A stretch of 64,000 nucleotides of DNA from Vespa crabro (Eukaryota > Arthropoda > Insecta > Hymenoptera > Vespidae): positions 6,597,732 through 6,661,731 of the forward strand of contig NC_060962.1 of assembly GCF_910589235.1 (NCBI RefSeq). Direction: 5' to 3'. How positions within the stretch are numbered: position 1 is the first letter of the stretch; every line of letters starts with the position of its first letter. The translations under genes and the position numbers were made by a program. Positions 49,229-62,580 of the stretch are shown one piece after another. The notes under the pieces were generated by a model, which ran no database searches, was not told the DNA's origin, and worked only from the letters and a program-made list of their open reading frames with translations.

Positions 49229-49943
49229 TTTCTGTTTATATTGCACTGCGATTAGAGGGTGAAAAATTTGATTAATGCGAATCGAAATTATTAGTGTGAC
49301 GTGCGAGCACCAATCGAAAAAAAAATATTTCTCGTCCTTAAGTATATATTATCATTCTCCCCTCTTCCTCCTTATTTTTTCCTTCCTCCATTTTGTTTAT
49401 CGTCGATGCATTTCAAAATTGTTACTACAACACATATCATGAGACAGCGTCTTTGTGTGTGTGTGTGGTTTCTTTTTTTTTCTTTTTTATTTTTTTTTTT
49501 TGTTTAATTACACATCATAATTGCTTTATCATCGCTTTTAATAATAACGAAAAGCTCTGTAACATCGTAGAACCTTTTTTTATTTTGTATTTATCTCTTT
49601 TTTTTTTTTATTTATTTTTTTTTTTTTCACTTTTTTTCTTTTGTTTTTTTTTTCTTCTTTTTTAATATATTTTTCCTATCGAGTTTCTTTTTTAAAAGTT
49701 CAAAATTGGATTAGAAAAAAAAAAGGAAAAAAGAAAAAAATATATATATATGGAATGACTTTAGAGAGAACGCTCTGTATATCTCGCGAATGAAAAATTG
49801 CGATTGACAAATTTACGATGAAATTCAACCATTTTTATCATACATACATATGAATGGTATGTTGTATATACATATATACGAAATCATTTTTATTTCATTT
49901 TATTTTATTTATTAATTAATTTTCTTTTCTTTTTTTTTTTCTT

Positions 49944-49975
<32 letters not shown>

Positions 49976-50771
49976 TTTTTAACAATGACCCGATAAAATA
50001 GACTTTGTTTCTTAATCTTTTCTTTTTTTTTTTTTTTTTGTTCTTTTTTGTTATTTCTACTATAATCCTTTTTCCTTTTTGCTTCTTTTTTCTTCACTTT
50101 ATTATTTATTTATTTATTTATTTAATAATTATTATAATTTTATTTTATTTTTAATTTAATTTAATTTAATTTAATTTTATTTAATTTTATTTATTTTTTT
50201 TTTTTCTTCAAGACACTCACGGTTAAAAAGGGTCGACGATTGTTCATTGCGTCGATCGTAAACGTCCTACATACGTTGCAGTTGTACATACATACTGTCC
50301 TCGTGTTTTAAAATTAGTACTGTACTAAAAGGATTAAAAATTTAGAAACAACCATATATTCTTTTCTTTTTTTCACAACCATTCATTCCTTAAGAGAGAA
50401 CAAAATTGATTTAATACTCGAAAGCGAAACAAATTTTGTATTATAAGGCTTATCTTCTTCTTTCTTTTTTATTCTCTCTTAATTTTGTTTTTTTCTCTGT
50501 ACTTTTTTTTCTTTTTTTTTTTCTTTTTTTTTTTTTTTTTATTACAGTACTCATCTTTTCACAAGGAGCCTTTCATAAAAATGACGGATATCGACGTTCG
50601 CTAGGAGGAAATCATCGTGTAAGGAAGGATATACAATGATATTCTCGCTATAGGATAATTTCTAATACTCGATATAAATTGATTAACAGAGAAAGATTGT
50701 ATAAAAAGAAAAAAAGAAAAAAATAATAATTAATCAATTTATACAAAAAAAAAAAAAAAAAAAAAAAAAAC

Positions 50772-50804
<33 letters not shown>

Positions 50805-50974
50805 CAAGAAAAAAAAAAGAGAAATTAATTTTAAGATAGAACGATAAAAATGAACGAAGTAACAGCTAAGGCCCGTCGTGGCATTAACGTATTAATGATT
50901 CTATCACGCATATAGAATTTTAGTCGTTCCGCTTTTACAAACGCTTAGCGACTACTCTCTACCAGACTTAAATT

Positions 50975-50977
<3 letters not shown>

Positions 50978-51032
<55 letters not shown>

Positions 51033-51054
51033 TCTGCCTCCCTCCCTCCCTCCC
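50978..51054. repeat. (TC)n passing into (CCCT)n
   Basis: TC dinucleotides followed by CTCCC units, then a T-rich tract. Confidence 0.9.
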
Positions 51055-51282
51055 TTTTTTTCTTTTCTTTCTATTTTTTTTATATTTTTTTTTTATTATT
51101 TTTCTTCTTTTTTTTTAATTTTTTTTAATTTTTTTGTTTCTTTTTTTTTTTTTTTATACAAACGCGCGAGCAGATGGCTGCTACGCGTAACCTTTCGTAA
51201 GATGATCGCCGAGCGTATATAAACCCGTTTAATATCGTTTAACGCATTTTTATAAACATATCTCTATCTATTTATATATACA

Positions 51283-51374
<92 letters not shown>
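51283..51374. repeat. (AAT)n microsatellite
   Basis: About 30 AAT units, followed by a TATG/TATA-rich stretch to about 51490. Confidence 0.9.
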
Positions 51375-51376
<2 letters not shown>

Positions 51377-51430
51377 TATGTATATGTATACGTGTGTGTA
51401 TATATGTTTGTGGATGAATGTGATTGGATG

Positions 51431-51467
<37 letters not shown>

Positions 51468-52315
51468 GTATGTATATATAGATGCATGTATCTCGTGTAT
51501 ATGTGTGCATGTAAGGATTTTTTTTTCAATGGACAAATCCATTGTTCGCAACGTCCTTGTTTTTTTTTTTTATTGTTGTTATTGTTGTTGTTGTTATTAT
51601 TATTGTTGTCGTCGTCATCGTCGTAGTCGTTTTTTTCACACTTTGCTAGCACTATTTAACAAATTTCTATGTTACCGATAATTATTCGTCCGAGATAAGA
51701 AATCAATTTTCGTTGCCAACTTGGAACGAACAAAGACTCATCCTTTCCCTTCTCCCTTTCTCTTGGAGCTTCCCCGTTTCTCGTCTCTCGGGTATTGGAA
51801 ATAAGAAAGAAAGGAAAAAGAAAAAAGAAGAAAAGAAAGAAAAAAAAATTGAGAAGATCAAACGAGACTCGAATTCGAAATTTATTTCTTTTTTTCCCAA
51901 CTCTAGTTCCTTCTCGCGATACTACAAAGAGAACAAAGAAGAGTCTCTCTCTCTCTCTCTCTTTTTTCTTTTTCTTTTTCTTTTTCTTTTTCTCTTTCTC
52001 GAATTTTCCCGCAAGAAAGAAGCTCGATTCGATGCAAAAATCTTAATCTCGAGTAGTCCATCTTTTTCTTTATTTTTCCCCTTTCTTGTTTTTTTTTTTC
52101 TTTTTTTTTTCTTTTTTTTATTTTATGCACCTATATATCGATCGTTCAACGGTAATGATATACGAGCAACGATTATTCTTTCTAATCGTTGACTTTCTAG
52201 ATTATGTTTTGCCACATTTTTAGGTTCATCCTCTTGGTGGTTCATTGTGCGTGCCGCGAAAGCGAAGACCCGCTTGCTCATTCGCGTCTTCACCTTTATC
52301 GAAGCCAGCGTTACT

Positions 52316-52507
52316 GTTATCATAATCATCATTATCATTATAATCATCATTATCATTGTTATCATCGTTATTATTATTATTATTATAATTATCATCATTA
52401 TCATCGTCCTCGTCGCCATCATCGTTATTATCGTTGCTATTGTTGTAATTGCTGTTGTTGTTATTGTTGTTGTTGTTGTTATTATTATTCTTCTTGTTAT
52501 TCTTCTT
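52316..52507. repeat. Interrupted ATC/ATT/GTT triplet repeat in tara 3' flank
   Basis: Nearly 190 bp of mixed NNT triplets (ATC, ATT, GTT, GTC) starting about 75 bp beyond the tara stop codon. It is open in all frames on one strand, giving spurious Ile/Val or Tyr/His ORFs. Probably in the 3' UTR. Confidence 0.7.
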
Positions 52508-52582
52508 TTTTTTCTTGTTTATATGATCATAAAACGATTTAGAAGCGACAAGGAATGGATGCTCATGGCGTATCACTTTTCT

Positions 52583-53664
52583 CTAGGTTTCCAAACCTGG
52601 TACGAGGCTGTGGAAAGTTTGGATATCATGGAAAGCTCTGCCACAGCTCTGATTGTTGTTCCTTTCAAATTTGGCCAAGTCAAAATGTTCATCGAGCGAT
52701 TGCAACTCGACCAATCGTTCCTCCAACGTTTTCGCTGAATCTGCAAACCTAGCAAAGTCACAGATCCTGTCAGGATCGCAACCAACTACATCAGCGACTT
52801 CCATCATGCCTACGTCCGTTGATCTGCTTGCCAATTGAGTACTGGGGTCATCCAGGTCAGCTGGGAAGAGGACAGAGTTGTTGCAGGTATTTGTGTTGAT
52901 ATTTGGCGTCATCGTCGTCGTTGCCGTTGGCGATGCCGCTTGTATCGTTGGTGTTGTCGTTGACGTTACGTTCGCCGTAGACGTATGATCGACCATGTTC
53001 GTTGGACCACGTACGTCGACTGTACCACCCAAACGATCCTCCGTATAGACCAAATGATGATGAGCCGATTCCGCGTCATGAACATCATCGATATGAGAAA
53101 GTAATCGAGGGGTTGGGGGTAGGATGTAAAAGTCGCTGAAAACGTCGTCTTGTAGATCCAACTCGTCGTGCCTTTGACGTTTCGTACTAAGCCCGTCGTT
53201 TCTCGTATCATCGGCTAGCCTATGGAAAGAAATATTGAAAAAAAAAAAATCGATTTTTATCGATCAAACGTAATAACTTTCGATTGATATTTTCCCTTTA
53301 ACCTTTAGAAATTAACAAAAATGAAAATAATTCTTCGCTCACCTCTTTCTCGAGTTAGTGTCATCGTCGATGATAAGATTACTGGAAACATTGTTCTCCT
53401 TCGTCGAATCATTCAAATACGTGACCACCGGAAGACCATAGTTTCTAGTCTTCTCGTCCCGGTTTTCACGCTGCAATCGTCTAACTGCGTTGTTTATTAG
53501 AACCGATCTGCACAAACTCGCTTCGGGATCTTCGATTCTACGTAATTTTCCAGCGGATATTTTAAGAAGTCGACGACGTTCCTCTCTCGCACGATACTTT
53601 GCCGAAATCATCGTTGGTCTGCTCCTACGAATCACTAAATCCTCCTCCAATCTCATCTTAACGC
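52583..53664 (-). CDS. tara: SERTA-domain transcriptional coregulator, probably taranis (last two exons)
   Basis: Minus-strand exons 53664-53343 and 53219-52583 share a frame. From the ATG at 53656 they encode 316 residues. Residues about 26-64 (RRRLLKISAGKL, then SLCRSVLINNAVRRLQ) match the SERTA motif of the TRIP-Br/SERTAD family. Taranis is the insect member, a nuclear coregulator linked to homeotic gene regulation, cell cycle and sleep. A basic KRQRH (118-122) could be a nuclear signal. A Thr/Asn-rich low-complexity segment precedes an acidic, leucine-containing C-terminus (TLEERLVELQSLDEHFDL). The exon start at 53664 follows TTTTTTGCAG and the frame is open upstream of the ATG, so further coding exons at higher coordinates are possible. 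The name is less certain than the domain. Confidence 0.8.
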
Positions 53665-53847
53665 CTGCAAAAAAGAAAATGAAAATGGAACGATTTATAG
53701 ATTTTGTTTATATCGACAACGTATGAGAAATTATATCCGCCTATCGAATCAATATTTACGATAACCTCGGAGCAAAATATTTGATATTTTTAAGGGAAGG
53801 GGAAATGGACGAACAACATCGGAGATTACCTGGATCGGTGCCTAACT

Positions 53848-53862
53848 TGACGTGTTACGTCA
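53848..53862. promoter_or_regulatory. Inverted pair of CRE-like half-sites upstream of the SERTA exon
   Basis: TGACGTGTTACGTCA has 6-bp arms around a 3-bp centre and matches ATF/CREB or PAR-bZIP half-sites. It lies about 190 bp upstream of the coding exon, in an intron or promoter. Binding is inferred only. Confidence 0.35.
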
Positions 53863-54451
53863 CAGTTATATATCAAATGGAATCTCTTTGAAGGTGATTA
53901 TTTTTGATCGAGCTATGATATAACGATTAGTTCTTCTACTGTGAAACTTTAAAGTGTATTGTATCAAAAGGTTATTAAAATCATTTTAGAATATCTAGTA
54001 TATAATTTTCTCTAAATATAATTATATTATGAAATTAAAGTAAATTCAATATATATTTAATAAGATTAAAGATTTCAGTGAATCAGATTTTTAATAACCC
54101 CCAAAATGAATTTTCTTACATTTTTAAGAGAGAAACCAACGAGAAAAATAAAAAACAAAAAAAAAAATAAATAAAATGAAAATAAAAAAGAAAACAAAAT
54201 GGAGACATTGATAAACAAGCGATCATGTTTTCTTATAAAGATAGACTATGTCGATAACGACGGAGGTGCCTTTTTCTTTTCTCCTATTGTCAACGACTGA
54301 CCCAGATACTCGTTTCCGTCTTTTCGACAAAACGCGATCGAATTGACGCTAGTCTGAAACATCATCTCTTTATTTTTTCTTTTTTTTTTTTTTTTCCTTT
54401 TCGAAACACCATCATCATATCCTGCCCTACAAAGAAGAATACACAACAACC

Positions 54452-54487
<36 letters not shown>
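54452..54487. repeat. (CGA)n microsatellite
   Basis: Twelve CGA units, an unusually CG-rich simple repeat for this window. Confidence 0.9.
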
Positions 54488-54489
<2 letters not shown>

Positions 54490-54942
54490 ATGCATACTCG
54501 AACGTATTATTTGCTTCAAGGTCGACGAAATTATCTCTTGTTGGCGATACACGCACACACAACAACACATTTCAAAGCTTTCGAAAGGTTCAATTGGTGA
54601 TAGTTCGTTGTTCCATCTTACGATTCCAACGTTTGAAAAATTCATTATATATAATAGTTAATTCATAAAACTCAATATGGCGGCATATCATTGACAAACA
54701 ATTAGACAAACGTTTCGATCTGCTACTTTTTTTTTCTTTCTTCATAATATATCATACTTTCATTTTTTCTTATTTTTATCCAATATCTTATAGATTCATT
54801 TAAAGACGCGAAGAGATGAATTATATTGTAATATAACACATTTTATAAGAACAAATGTCAATGAGAAATCTATTATTTTCTTGATTAAAAAGAATGTATT
54901 CAATTTTTTTCTTTCCTTATTACATTATCACTTGTATAATTA

Positions 54943-54945
<3 letters not shown>

Positions 54946-55006
<61 letters not shown>
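54946..55006. repeat. (TTA)n microsatellite
   Basis: About 20 TTA units. Confidence 0.9.
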
Positions 55007-55007
<1 letters not shown>

Positions 55008-57670
55008 TCTTTTTATTTTTATTTTTATTGAATATCTCGACCTTATTTAAAGAGAGACCTATAGAAGAATTATACGTATAATGTATAACACGGGTTCGAT
55101 AAAATATCATATAATGTCAACAAGAAGTGACATTACAAAATCGTCCTATCGGACATTGTAAATAAGTTCCTCTCTCTCCCTCTCTCTCTCTCTCTCTCTA
55201 CCCCCCCTTCCTCCTCTTCCCCCTCTCTCTTTCTGTATGTGATAACAAGTCGTATAATTTTTCTCGAAGATTTTATAAAAAATAAAAACAAAATTAAAAA
55301 AAGAAAAAAAACGATAGAACGAGACTATATAAATTATGAATTATCTTGGTTGGCATTAAACTATGCGAATGCAAGAGATATAACGTCACCCATTGGAAAA
55401 TGATCTTCCGTTGGGTATAATCGTCGAATGAAAATGGTAGACAACGATGTTTTATCCAGCGTGCCGATCCATAAAGAAGGTTTTATGTATTATCCAGTTT
55501 TCGACGATGGTAATTCGTAGTTTAATGCGTCACGATTGAATCATACAGTTGCTATGAAAATGACGTGTAATAGACAGCAATAACACAATCAAACTAGCAA
55601 GTATATAATATATACTGCACTCAGTGTAGTTGGCCGCTTTTTAAGCGGATCTCTCATTTGCTCTTTCTCTCTCTCTCTCTCTCTCTCGCCTACTTATTTT
55701 ATTTAATACATAAATATGTATATGCATCTAGATATTTTTCATAATATAATTATCATTTAATTTCGACAGTTAATGTGCTTTACAACTTTTATAACATAAC
55801 AACGTTCTTTAACAACACATTGTTAATTGACCATGAGTATATACTCGTTTACGACGAAAGCAAGCATGCACATGCATCCGTTATTTAATTATTAAAGTAC
55901 AAAATAATAATGCAATTTGTTATTTTATAGAACAGGTCAAAGGTATCAAGGGTGAGGGTCAAAAGTTTTTAGATGATTTTAAATATCGCTTATCCTTTTT
56001 TTTTTTTCTCTCGAGACTCTTTAGATTAATGTCTCCCTCCTGTTTTTTCGTTTTTTTCCGCCTTTCGAATTATAAAACTTGCATGAAACTATAGGTTTAA
56101 AAAGTCTCGAGGAAAAAAAAAAGAAAAAAAAAAAAAAAAAAAGAAAAAAAAAGAGTAATAGATCTTTTAAAATCATCTGGAAATTTCTTAGATCATCACT
56201 TTCATTACTTCGAATAATGTTTTCTTGACCTTTATGTTATCAATTTTCCTAAATTTGTAATATTTTAATATTGATTTTAATTTTCAATTATATATATATA
56301 TATATATATAATCAAGACGAAACGCATTATCTTTTTTACATATTTATATGTATATAATAACTATCATATGTGAACAATGTGTTAAAATATTACAAGGATG
56401 GTCGGTAAAAGATAAGAATAAGAAATCATTTATTGTGACCTTCGGTCGGTAAAATGAAAATTTTCATTTTCATAGTCAAATCGTTTTGGAATATAACTTC
56501 GAGGTAATAAACGAGATTGGATTTCTTCGAAGCGACTATCTCGTCATTTTCGAAGTATTCTTCTTTTTCTTCTTCTCCTTCTTCTTCTCCTTCATCTTTT
56601 TTCTTTATAACATACTTTGAATTTATTGTTATGCACAACACGTTCCTTTTTTTTTCTTTTCCAAGTATTCGGATAAATAAGAACATGTACTTTCTTTTTT
56701 GAAGAAAATTTTTCTTTCTTTTTCTTTTTCTTTTTTTTTTTTTTTTTTTTTTTAAGGAAAAAAATTACTTGAGTGATAAATCGAAAATAATAAAACCATA
56801 CGTAGATGTTTTCTACAAATATGAAATGCTCGTTCGTGATTGGTCGAAAATTGTCATCGTTAAGGCGGCTTTTAATTTCATCTTCGTATAAAATTATAAC
56901 TTATTACTCACGTTTTTTTTGCTCGAAGAAATATATTACATTTATTTTAATATTAATATATAGTTTATATATATATACACACACACACACATATATATAT
57001 ATATTAATATATTTTTTAATTAATATATGTATCATGAATTTTTCATAACATACGTATAACAAAAAATTGCATTTACGAAAGTAGGCTTAAAGATTCGAGC
57101 GCGCCTTCCTACATGTATAGGTGCGTAAGCGTGTGCGCATTTAGTGAGCTTGTGAATGCGTACGCGTGAAGGTGTGTATCTACGAGTGCTTTTTCTCATC
57201 GCCTCGGTAAGCGCGTCGTTTTTAGTAGAAAACGAGGACACGATTGTTTCGCCTCGGTGCTTTTTCGGACGCAACTTGTTTCGCTTCCTGCAAAAAGGTG
57301 ATTCTTTAACGTCGAACGACGAAAATCCCATAGAAAATTGTGTATAAGTGATTTACGTCCATTATGCGTTCGTACATATATACATATATACATACATACA
57401 TACATACATACATACGTATATATATATATATACACATAGATAAGAGTAATCGGTTAAACGAGTCATCATAGTTCATGGTTATTTTTATATCTTTATTAAG
57501 ACGAAACACGCAAAATAGATCGATCGGTAAAACAGAAAACCTTTCTTTTGTCTCTTTCTCTCTCTTTATATATATATATATATATAAATAATTAATTTCT
57601 TAGAAAAATTAAACAAGGAAAAATAATAAAAGGAATTAAATTCGTCAATTGGAAGATAAGTAATTACGTA

Positions 57671-57710
<40 letters not shown>

Positions 57711-58970
57711 CATATATATATATATATATGTGTATGTATAAATATGTACGAATCAAGATGGCGGAGCTTCTTTATGCGACACGACATATCGTGGTTTTAC
57801 ATTCCGTTAATAGAAAGCTACTTGTGAAACGAGATACAATTATGCGAGTTGGTTGGAATGGTAGATGAGTAGTAAAAGAAAAAAAAAACGCACAGGCATA
57901 CACGCACACACGTACACATACAAAAGAAAAAGAAGAAAGAAAAAAAGAAAGATAGAAGACATGTAGTAAATAAGTAGAAAGTATAAATCGTAGTGATTTC
58001 GTGTGAAATCTGGACGATAGTCTCCTTCCTAAGAGTAAGTTCCTTTTTAAATGGGTCAATTGTAGGTTAACTAATTAAATGGCTACAACCAAACCGAGGG
58101 AGAATTAAATCGTTAAGCAAGCCGAAACGTTAAGTTACGTCTATTTATTTATCCGTGCTTTAGAGAGCTCACGCATTCGTGATCACCGAGATGACAAAAT
58201 CGTACGTATGTTGTGTATTTTGCGTGTGTGTGTGTGTAACTGTATATGTAAGACTGTAAGTTAGTGTAAATGTAAGCGTACGTTCTACTTTAAAGATACA
58301 ACTATTACCAACCACCATCGTTGTACTGCTTTAGGTATCTGAATTATTTCGTCACTCAATTGTTCCGTTTCGACGCGATTAGTTGTGGAAAAAAAACAAA
58401 AAAAGAAAAAAGAAAGAAAAGAAAAAGAAAAGACAAATAAGCAAAAAAGGAAGTAGCAAGAAAGTCGAACGAACAATCAACCTGTCGACAGTCGGAATTG
58501 AATTTATTCGTAAATTAATGATTATAAATATAAACGCGATGATTTTTTTCTTCGCAAAATAATAAACGCTTGCTAGTCATATTTCTATGAAATCGAATTT
58601 TTCGCGTGGCAGAAGTGGGTGATGGGGAGAGCGGGGAACGTACCACCGATATCATTCTCAAGGATTTTTCTAAACGACTCATCATCGGGAATCTTATTTC
58701 GAGGAATTTAAACGCGACACTTGTTTTTAGGATTTTCCAAGCGGACGCAGTTACAAACAGGATATATTCTTTTACATCTCATCTTATTTTATAACTTCCT
58801 TTGATATTATAGATTATTTCGTATGTATCATATGTACATATGGCTCGTGTTACTTCTTAGGGCTTGCCCTTTTAGAAACGAGTGATAATCTATCATCTAT
58901 TTGACAAATATATGACATTGTTGTCTGCCTTATGAGAATATCGATATTCGATATATACTCACACACGCCC

Positions 58971-58975
<5 letters not shown>

Positions 58976-59024
<49 letters not shown>
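58976..59024. repeat. (AT)n microsatellite
   Basis: Pure AT dinucleotide run. Confidence 0.9.
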
Positions 59025-59028
<4 letters not shown>

Positions 59029-59519
59029 ATGATGCATTTATAATGATAAGAAAATAAAAAGTAGTTTTTGAATTTTTTTATTTTTTTTTTATTTTTTATT
59101 TATTTTTTTTTTTTTTAATCGAATATACCCATCGAGAACTGTCGTGTAAATCCATTGATGAATATAAAATGATAATAAAAATGAAAGTAATAATAAGGCA
59201 AAAAAAAGGAAAAAAGAAAAGAAAAAGAAATATATTTTTTCAACTAATGCTCGTTATCTAGTAAACATCGTTATTAATTAACTTCCAACACTTGGTATTA
59301 TCACGATGATGGAGTCACGAATACGCGCGTACTCGAAATAATCAAGTGCGACAGCTTTGGTTAAGCGATCGGTCGATAGATGGCGACAATCGCGCAGAAT
59401 GGCGACGAACCCATCGTCGTCGTCGTCGTGTCATACGAATTCCGTTGCAAACCGAAAGAATCGACATAACGGTGTGCGTGTGTTTGTAAAGCATGCGCTC
59501 GCGCGTGTGACACTTGTTG

Positions 59520-59557
<38 letters not shown>

Positions 59558-61573
59558 GAAAAACAAATGGGTAAAAGGAAAAACGTTCGCGGTTTCAAGA
59601 CAAGATCGTCCAATATTTTCTATGTATCTCAGTCTCGCGGTAAAATCAGACTTGGAAAAAGGTAACGCAGCACACTTATTGTTAGTCTCTCTTGCCTTCT
59701 TCCTTATGGAATCTCAACTATTCGATACCACCTTGCTTTTCATTTACTACGTGACGGAATGTTAATGAGATTCAAGATAAGTTAAGAAATCATTTCTTTT
59801 CTTCTCCTTTTCTTTCTTTTTTTTTTTTACGAGATTAACATTCGCTACAGAAATATGGATAAATAATAATCGTCGAATCGACGCTTTTTATATTCTCTTT
59901 TTCTTTTTTTTTTTTTTAAGTTGCTATTATACGCACGCATATGTTTACAACATTTTTAGATACTTTTCTTTATATCAAATTTTATTTTTTCATTATTTAA
60001 TCATCTATTATTATGTATTTATTATTCTTTATTATATTTTGTATTATTTATTTTTTAAATTAAGTATTACGGTTAATGTTGATTGGTTAATTTTCAATGT
60101 ATCTTTAAAAAGATTGTTTCCTTTCTTTTTTTTTTGTTTTTTGTTTTTTATTGCTCGATACGATCGTCTACCTATTTTGACCTACTCTTTTATGGGGGAA
60201 ACAGATATTCTAGAAGACCAAAGTAGTACAATATAGTTCTTCGAAAGTAGTAGAGACTTGCATATAAAGAGAATGTATGTATGTACTTATGTGGGTATAT
60301 ATATATGTATATATATATATGTGTACGTACATGTAAAAGTAAGTACATAAACCTGTTTCGGAAAGTGAGTGAAAGACTTTCTTTAGATATTTATCTATTG
60401 ATCGATCAATCGATCGATTGATTTCGAGACTTCATGAAAACGTGCCGTGACGTATTATTCGACATCCGCGCTTTGCTATTACGTTTAATAGAATAGTCGT
60501 CGATGGTTACGTTAAGATTCAAGTTTCGAAAGTAATTCTCTAATAATATTTGTTGCATCCGATGGAAATAGAAATGAGAACGCGTTGTCTCGAATTACGA
60601 GAACTTTAGTCATATATGCTGAGAATTCAATTGGATCATCTTTCATTTTCGGAAACTCGAAAAACTATATTTAACACAAAAGATTATCGTCGTCTATCTC
60701 TATCTTTATCTATCTTTATATCTATCTATCTCTGTCTATCTATATATATATATATATATATCCATACATACGTACATATATACAAATATATATATATATG
60801 TGTATATATATATATATCTTTATAACTTGAATTATCGATAAGATTGTAAAGTGATTTGCGCGACAGTAGCGACACGTCACGGACATTTACCGTAAATATA
60901 ATCGATTTGATTTTAGATATCGAAATATAGATTGAGAATGAATATAAAGATACGTATTAAGATAGAGAAAGGTAAGATGGCGTCGTGAAAGAAAGAGTGA
61001 TCATTTCGTTGAAAGTTTCAAAGATGATATTCGCGAGATATTTTGAAGCAAGGGAAAAATTTCAATGGATAGGAAAGGAAGAGGAAGAAGAAGAAAGATG
61101 GCAGGAGGAGAGGGAGGAAGAGGAGAAGGAGGAGAGGAAGGAAGGAAGGAAGGAAGGAGGTGCACCAAGCAAGATAGGAGGAGGCGATTTTACGCTCGAG
61201 GTACGCCTAGGCTAACTTTCTCCGCGAATGAAAAAAAACACGTCATAAGATATATACGCGTTACCTAACCTATAAAGTCTATCTTCGAAGTCGCTGACTC
61301 GTGCGTCCTCTTAGAAACCCTCTTTTCCGACTCCCCCCTGCCCGCCAGAGCTCTTCAACCCTCTAACATCGAACTCATTCCTTCTCTTTCATTTTTAAAC
61401 GTATTATATCCTCGTCGCGCCAGTTTTTTCTTTTCTTTTATTTTTTTACTTTTTCTGTCTCCCTTTCTTTTTCATTGGTTATACATACATATATACATAC
61501 GTGTATATAATCTACCATTCGACCTTGTTTGTGGAAAAAAAAATGTTCTACGTAGCAAACTTTTTTCATTTGT

Positions 61574-61607
61574 GCACACACACACACACACACATACACA
61601 CACACAA
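61574..61607. repeat. (CA)n microsatellite
   Basis: CA dinucleotide run with one TA break. Confidence 0.9.
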
Positions 61608-61875
61608 AAGTATAAACGTACGTGTACATTCTCGATTCGAAATAATTTCTTAAAAAGAATCAACTTAATCGAACGAAAAAAACTTTTGATTTTTCATAAT
61701 TAGAAATATTCGAGATTTTAATGTTTTAGACTAATTTGCTTTTCTCATTTCGATAATGAAATAATTCATTAGCTTTGGCTCCTCCCCCTCCACTCTCGGC
61801 AATGGACTCTCTTCGATCGATTTCCGTTCTGCGAGACGGTACCACCAACATTTCCACGCGTATACACACGTATAC

Positions 61876-61924
<49 letters not shown>

Positions 61925-62190
61925 CATGCATATAGACATACCATACGTCGGACCGAGGCTTGTGCTTTGCAGTTTAGCTCGTAGTACATACATATGTATA
62001 TATCATGTATGTACTTACTTCGCTGGATGCGTACCGTTACATCCATCCTACTCTTACATCATTGTTCTACAGCGTTTGCCGATTAAACGGAACTTTAACC
62101 TCAAATGAAATTAGATCTTGTTAGAATTGCATTTTCGTAGTACTTGAAATATATAAATATATATATATATATATAAAGGATATATTTCAA

Positions 62191-62580
62191 TTTATTAACA
62201 TTAAATCAATATTAATCGATATTCGACATATCGATTTTCCTCGAGCGTTATTTTAAAAATACGTCACTGGATTACGCAAAAGAGAGAAAGAAAAATGAAG
62301 AAATATGTCCGTATAAGTATAGACAACTTCCTGAAACTTTAAACACGAAAGATAATTCATGTAATTTATTAACAATAAATTAATATTAATCGATATTTGA
62401 TTAAAAATAATATTTCTCGAGCGCCATTTTGAAAATATCTTAGCAAGATTATTTCGCGTAATTAAAAATTCGAGGTATAATACAATTGATTTATTAACAA
62501 TGTAATTAATATCAATCGATATTGAATTAAATGATTTTGCCCGGGCACCATTTTTTAAAATATGTCACGATTGCTCCAAA
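62191..62580. repeat. Three diverged copies of a roughly 90-bp element
   Basis: Copies at 62191-62280, 62365-62460 and 62490-62580 share TTTATTAACA, an AT-rich core with AATCGATATT, and a CG-containing part followed by ATTTT(n)AAAATA. The copies are separated by unrelated A-rich sequence. No known transposon termini were seen. Confidence 0.7.

Noticed and set aside
52204..52738. Plus-strand ORFs of 112 and 163 codons opposite the SERTA gene
   Set aside because: They cover the triplet repeat and the antisense of the real minus-strand exon; no independent coding signal.
55081..55110. tRNA B-box-like GGGTTCGAT
   Set aside because: No A-box or cloverleaf could be drawn around it. No other tRNA-like sequence was seen in the window.
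56426..56686. 86-codon minus-strand ORF with an acidic run
   Set aside because: The Glu run comes from a CTT/TCC-rich simple stretch. The rest has no recognisable domain, and no splice partners were found.
58606..58794. 62-codon ORF after a possible acceptor (CGTGGCAG)
   Set aside because: No family resemblance and no matching upstream donor with a start codon. Likely chance.
59380..59469. 29-codon ORF starting MATIAQNGDEPIVV
   Set aside because: The ATGGCG start context is good, but there is no extension, domain or splice structure, and it contains a short GTC triplet run. Too little to call.
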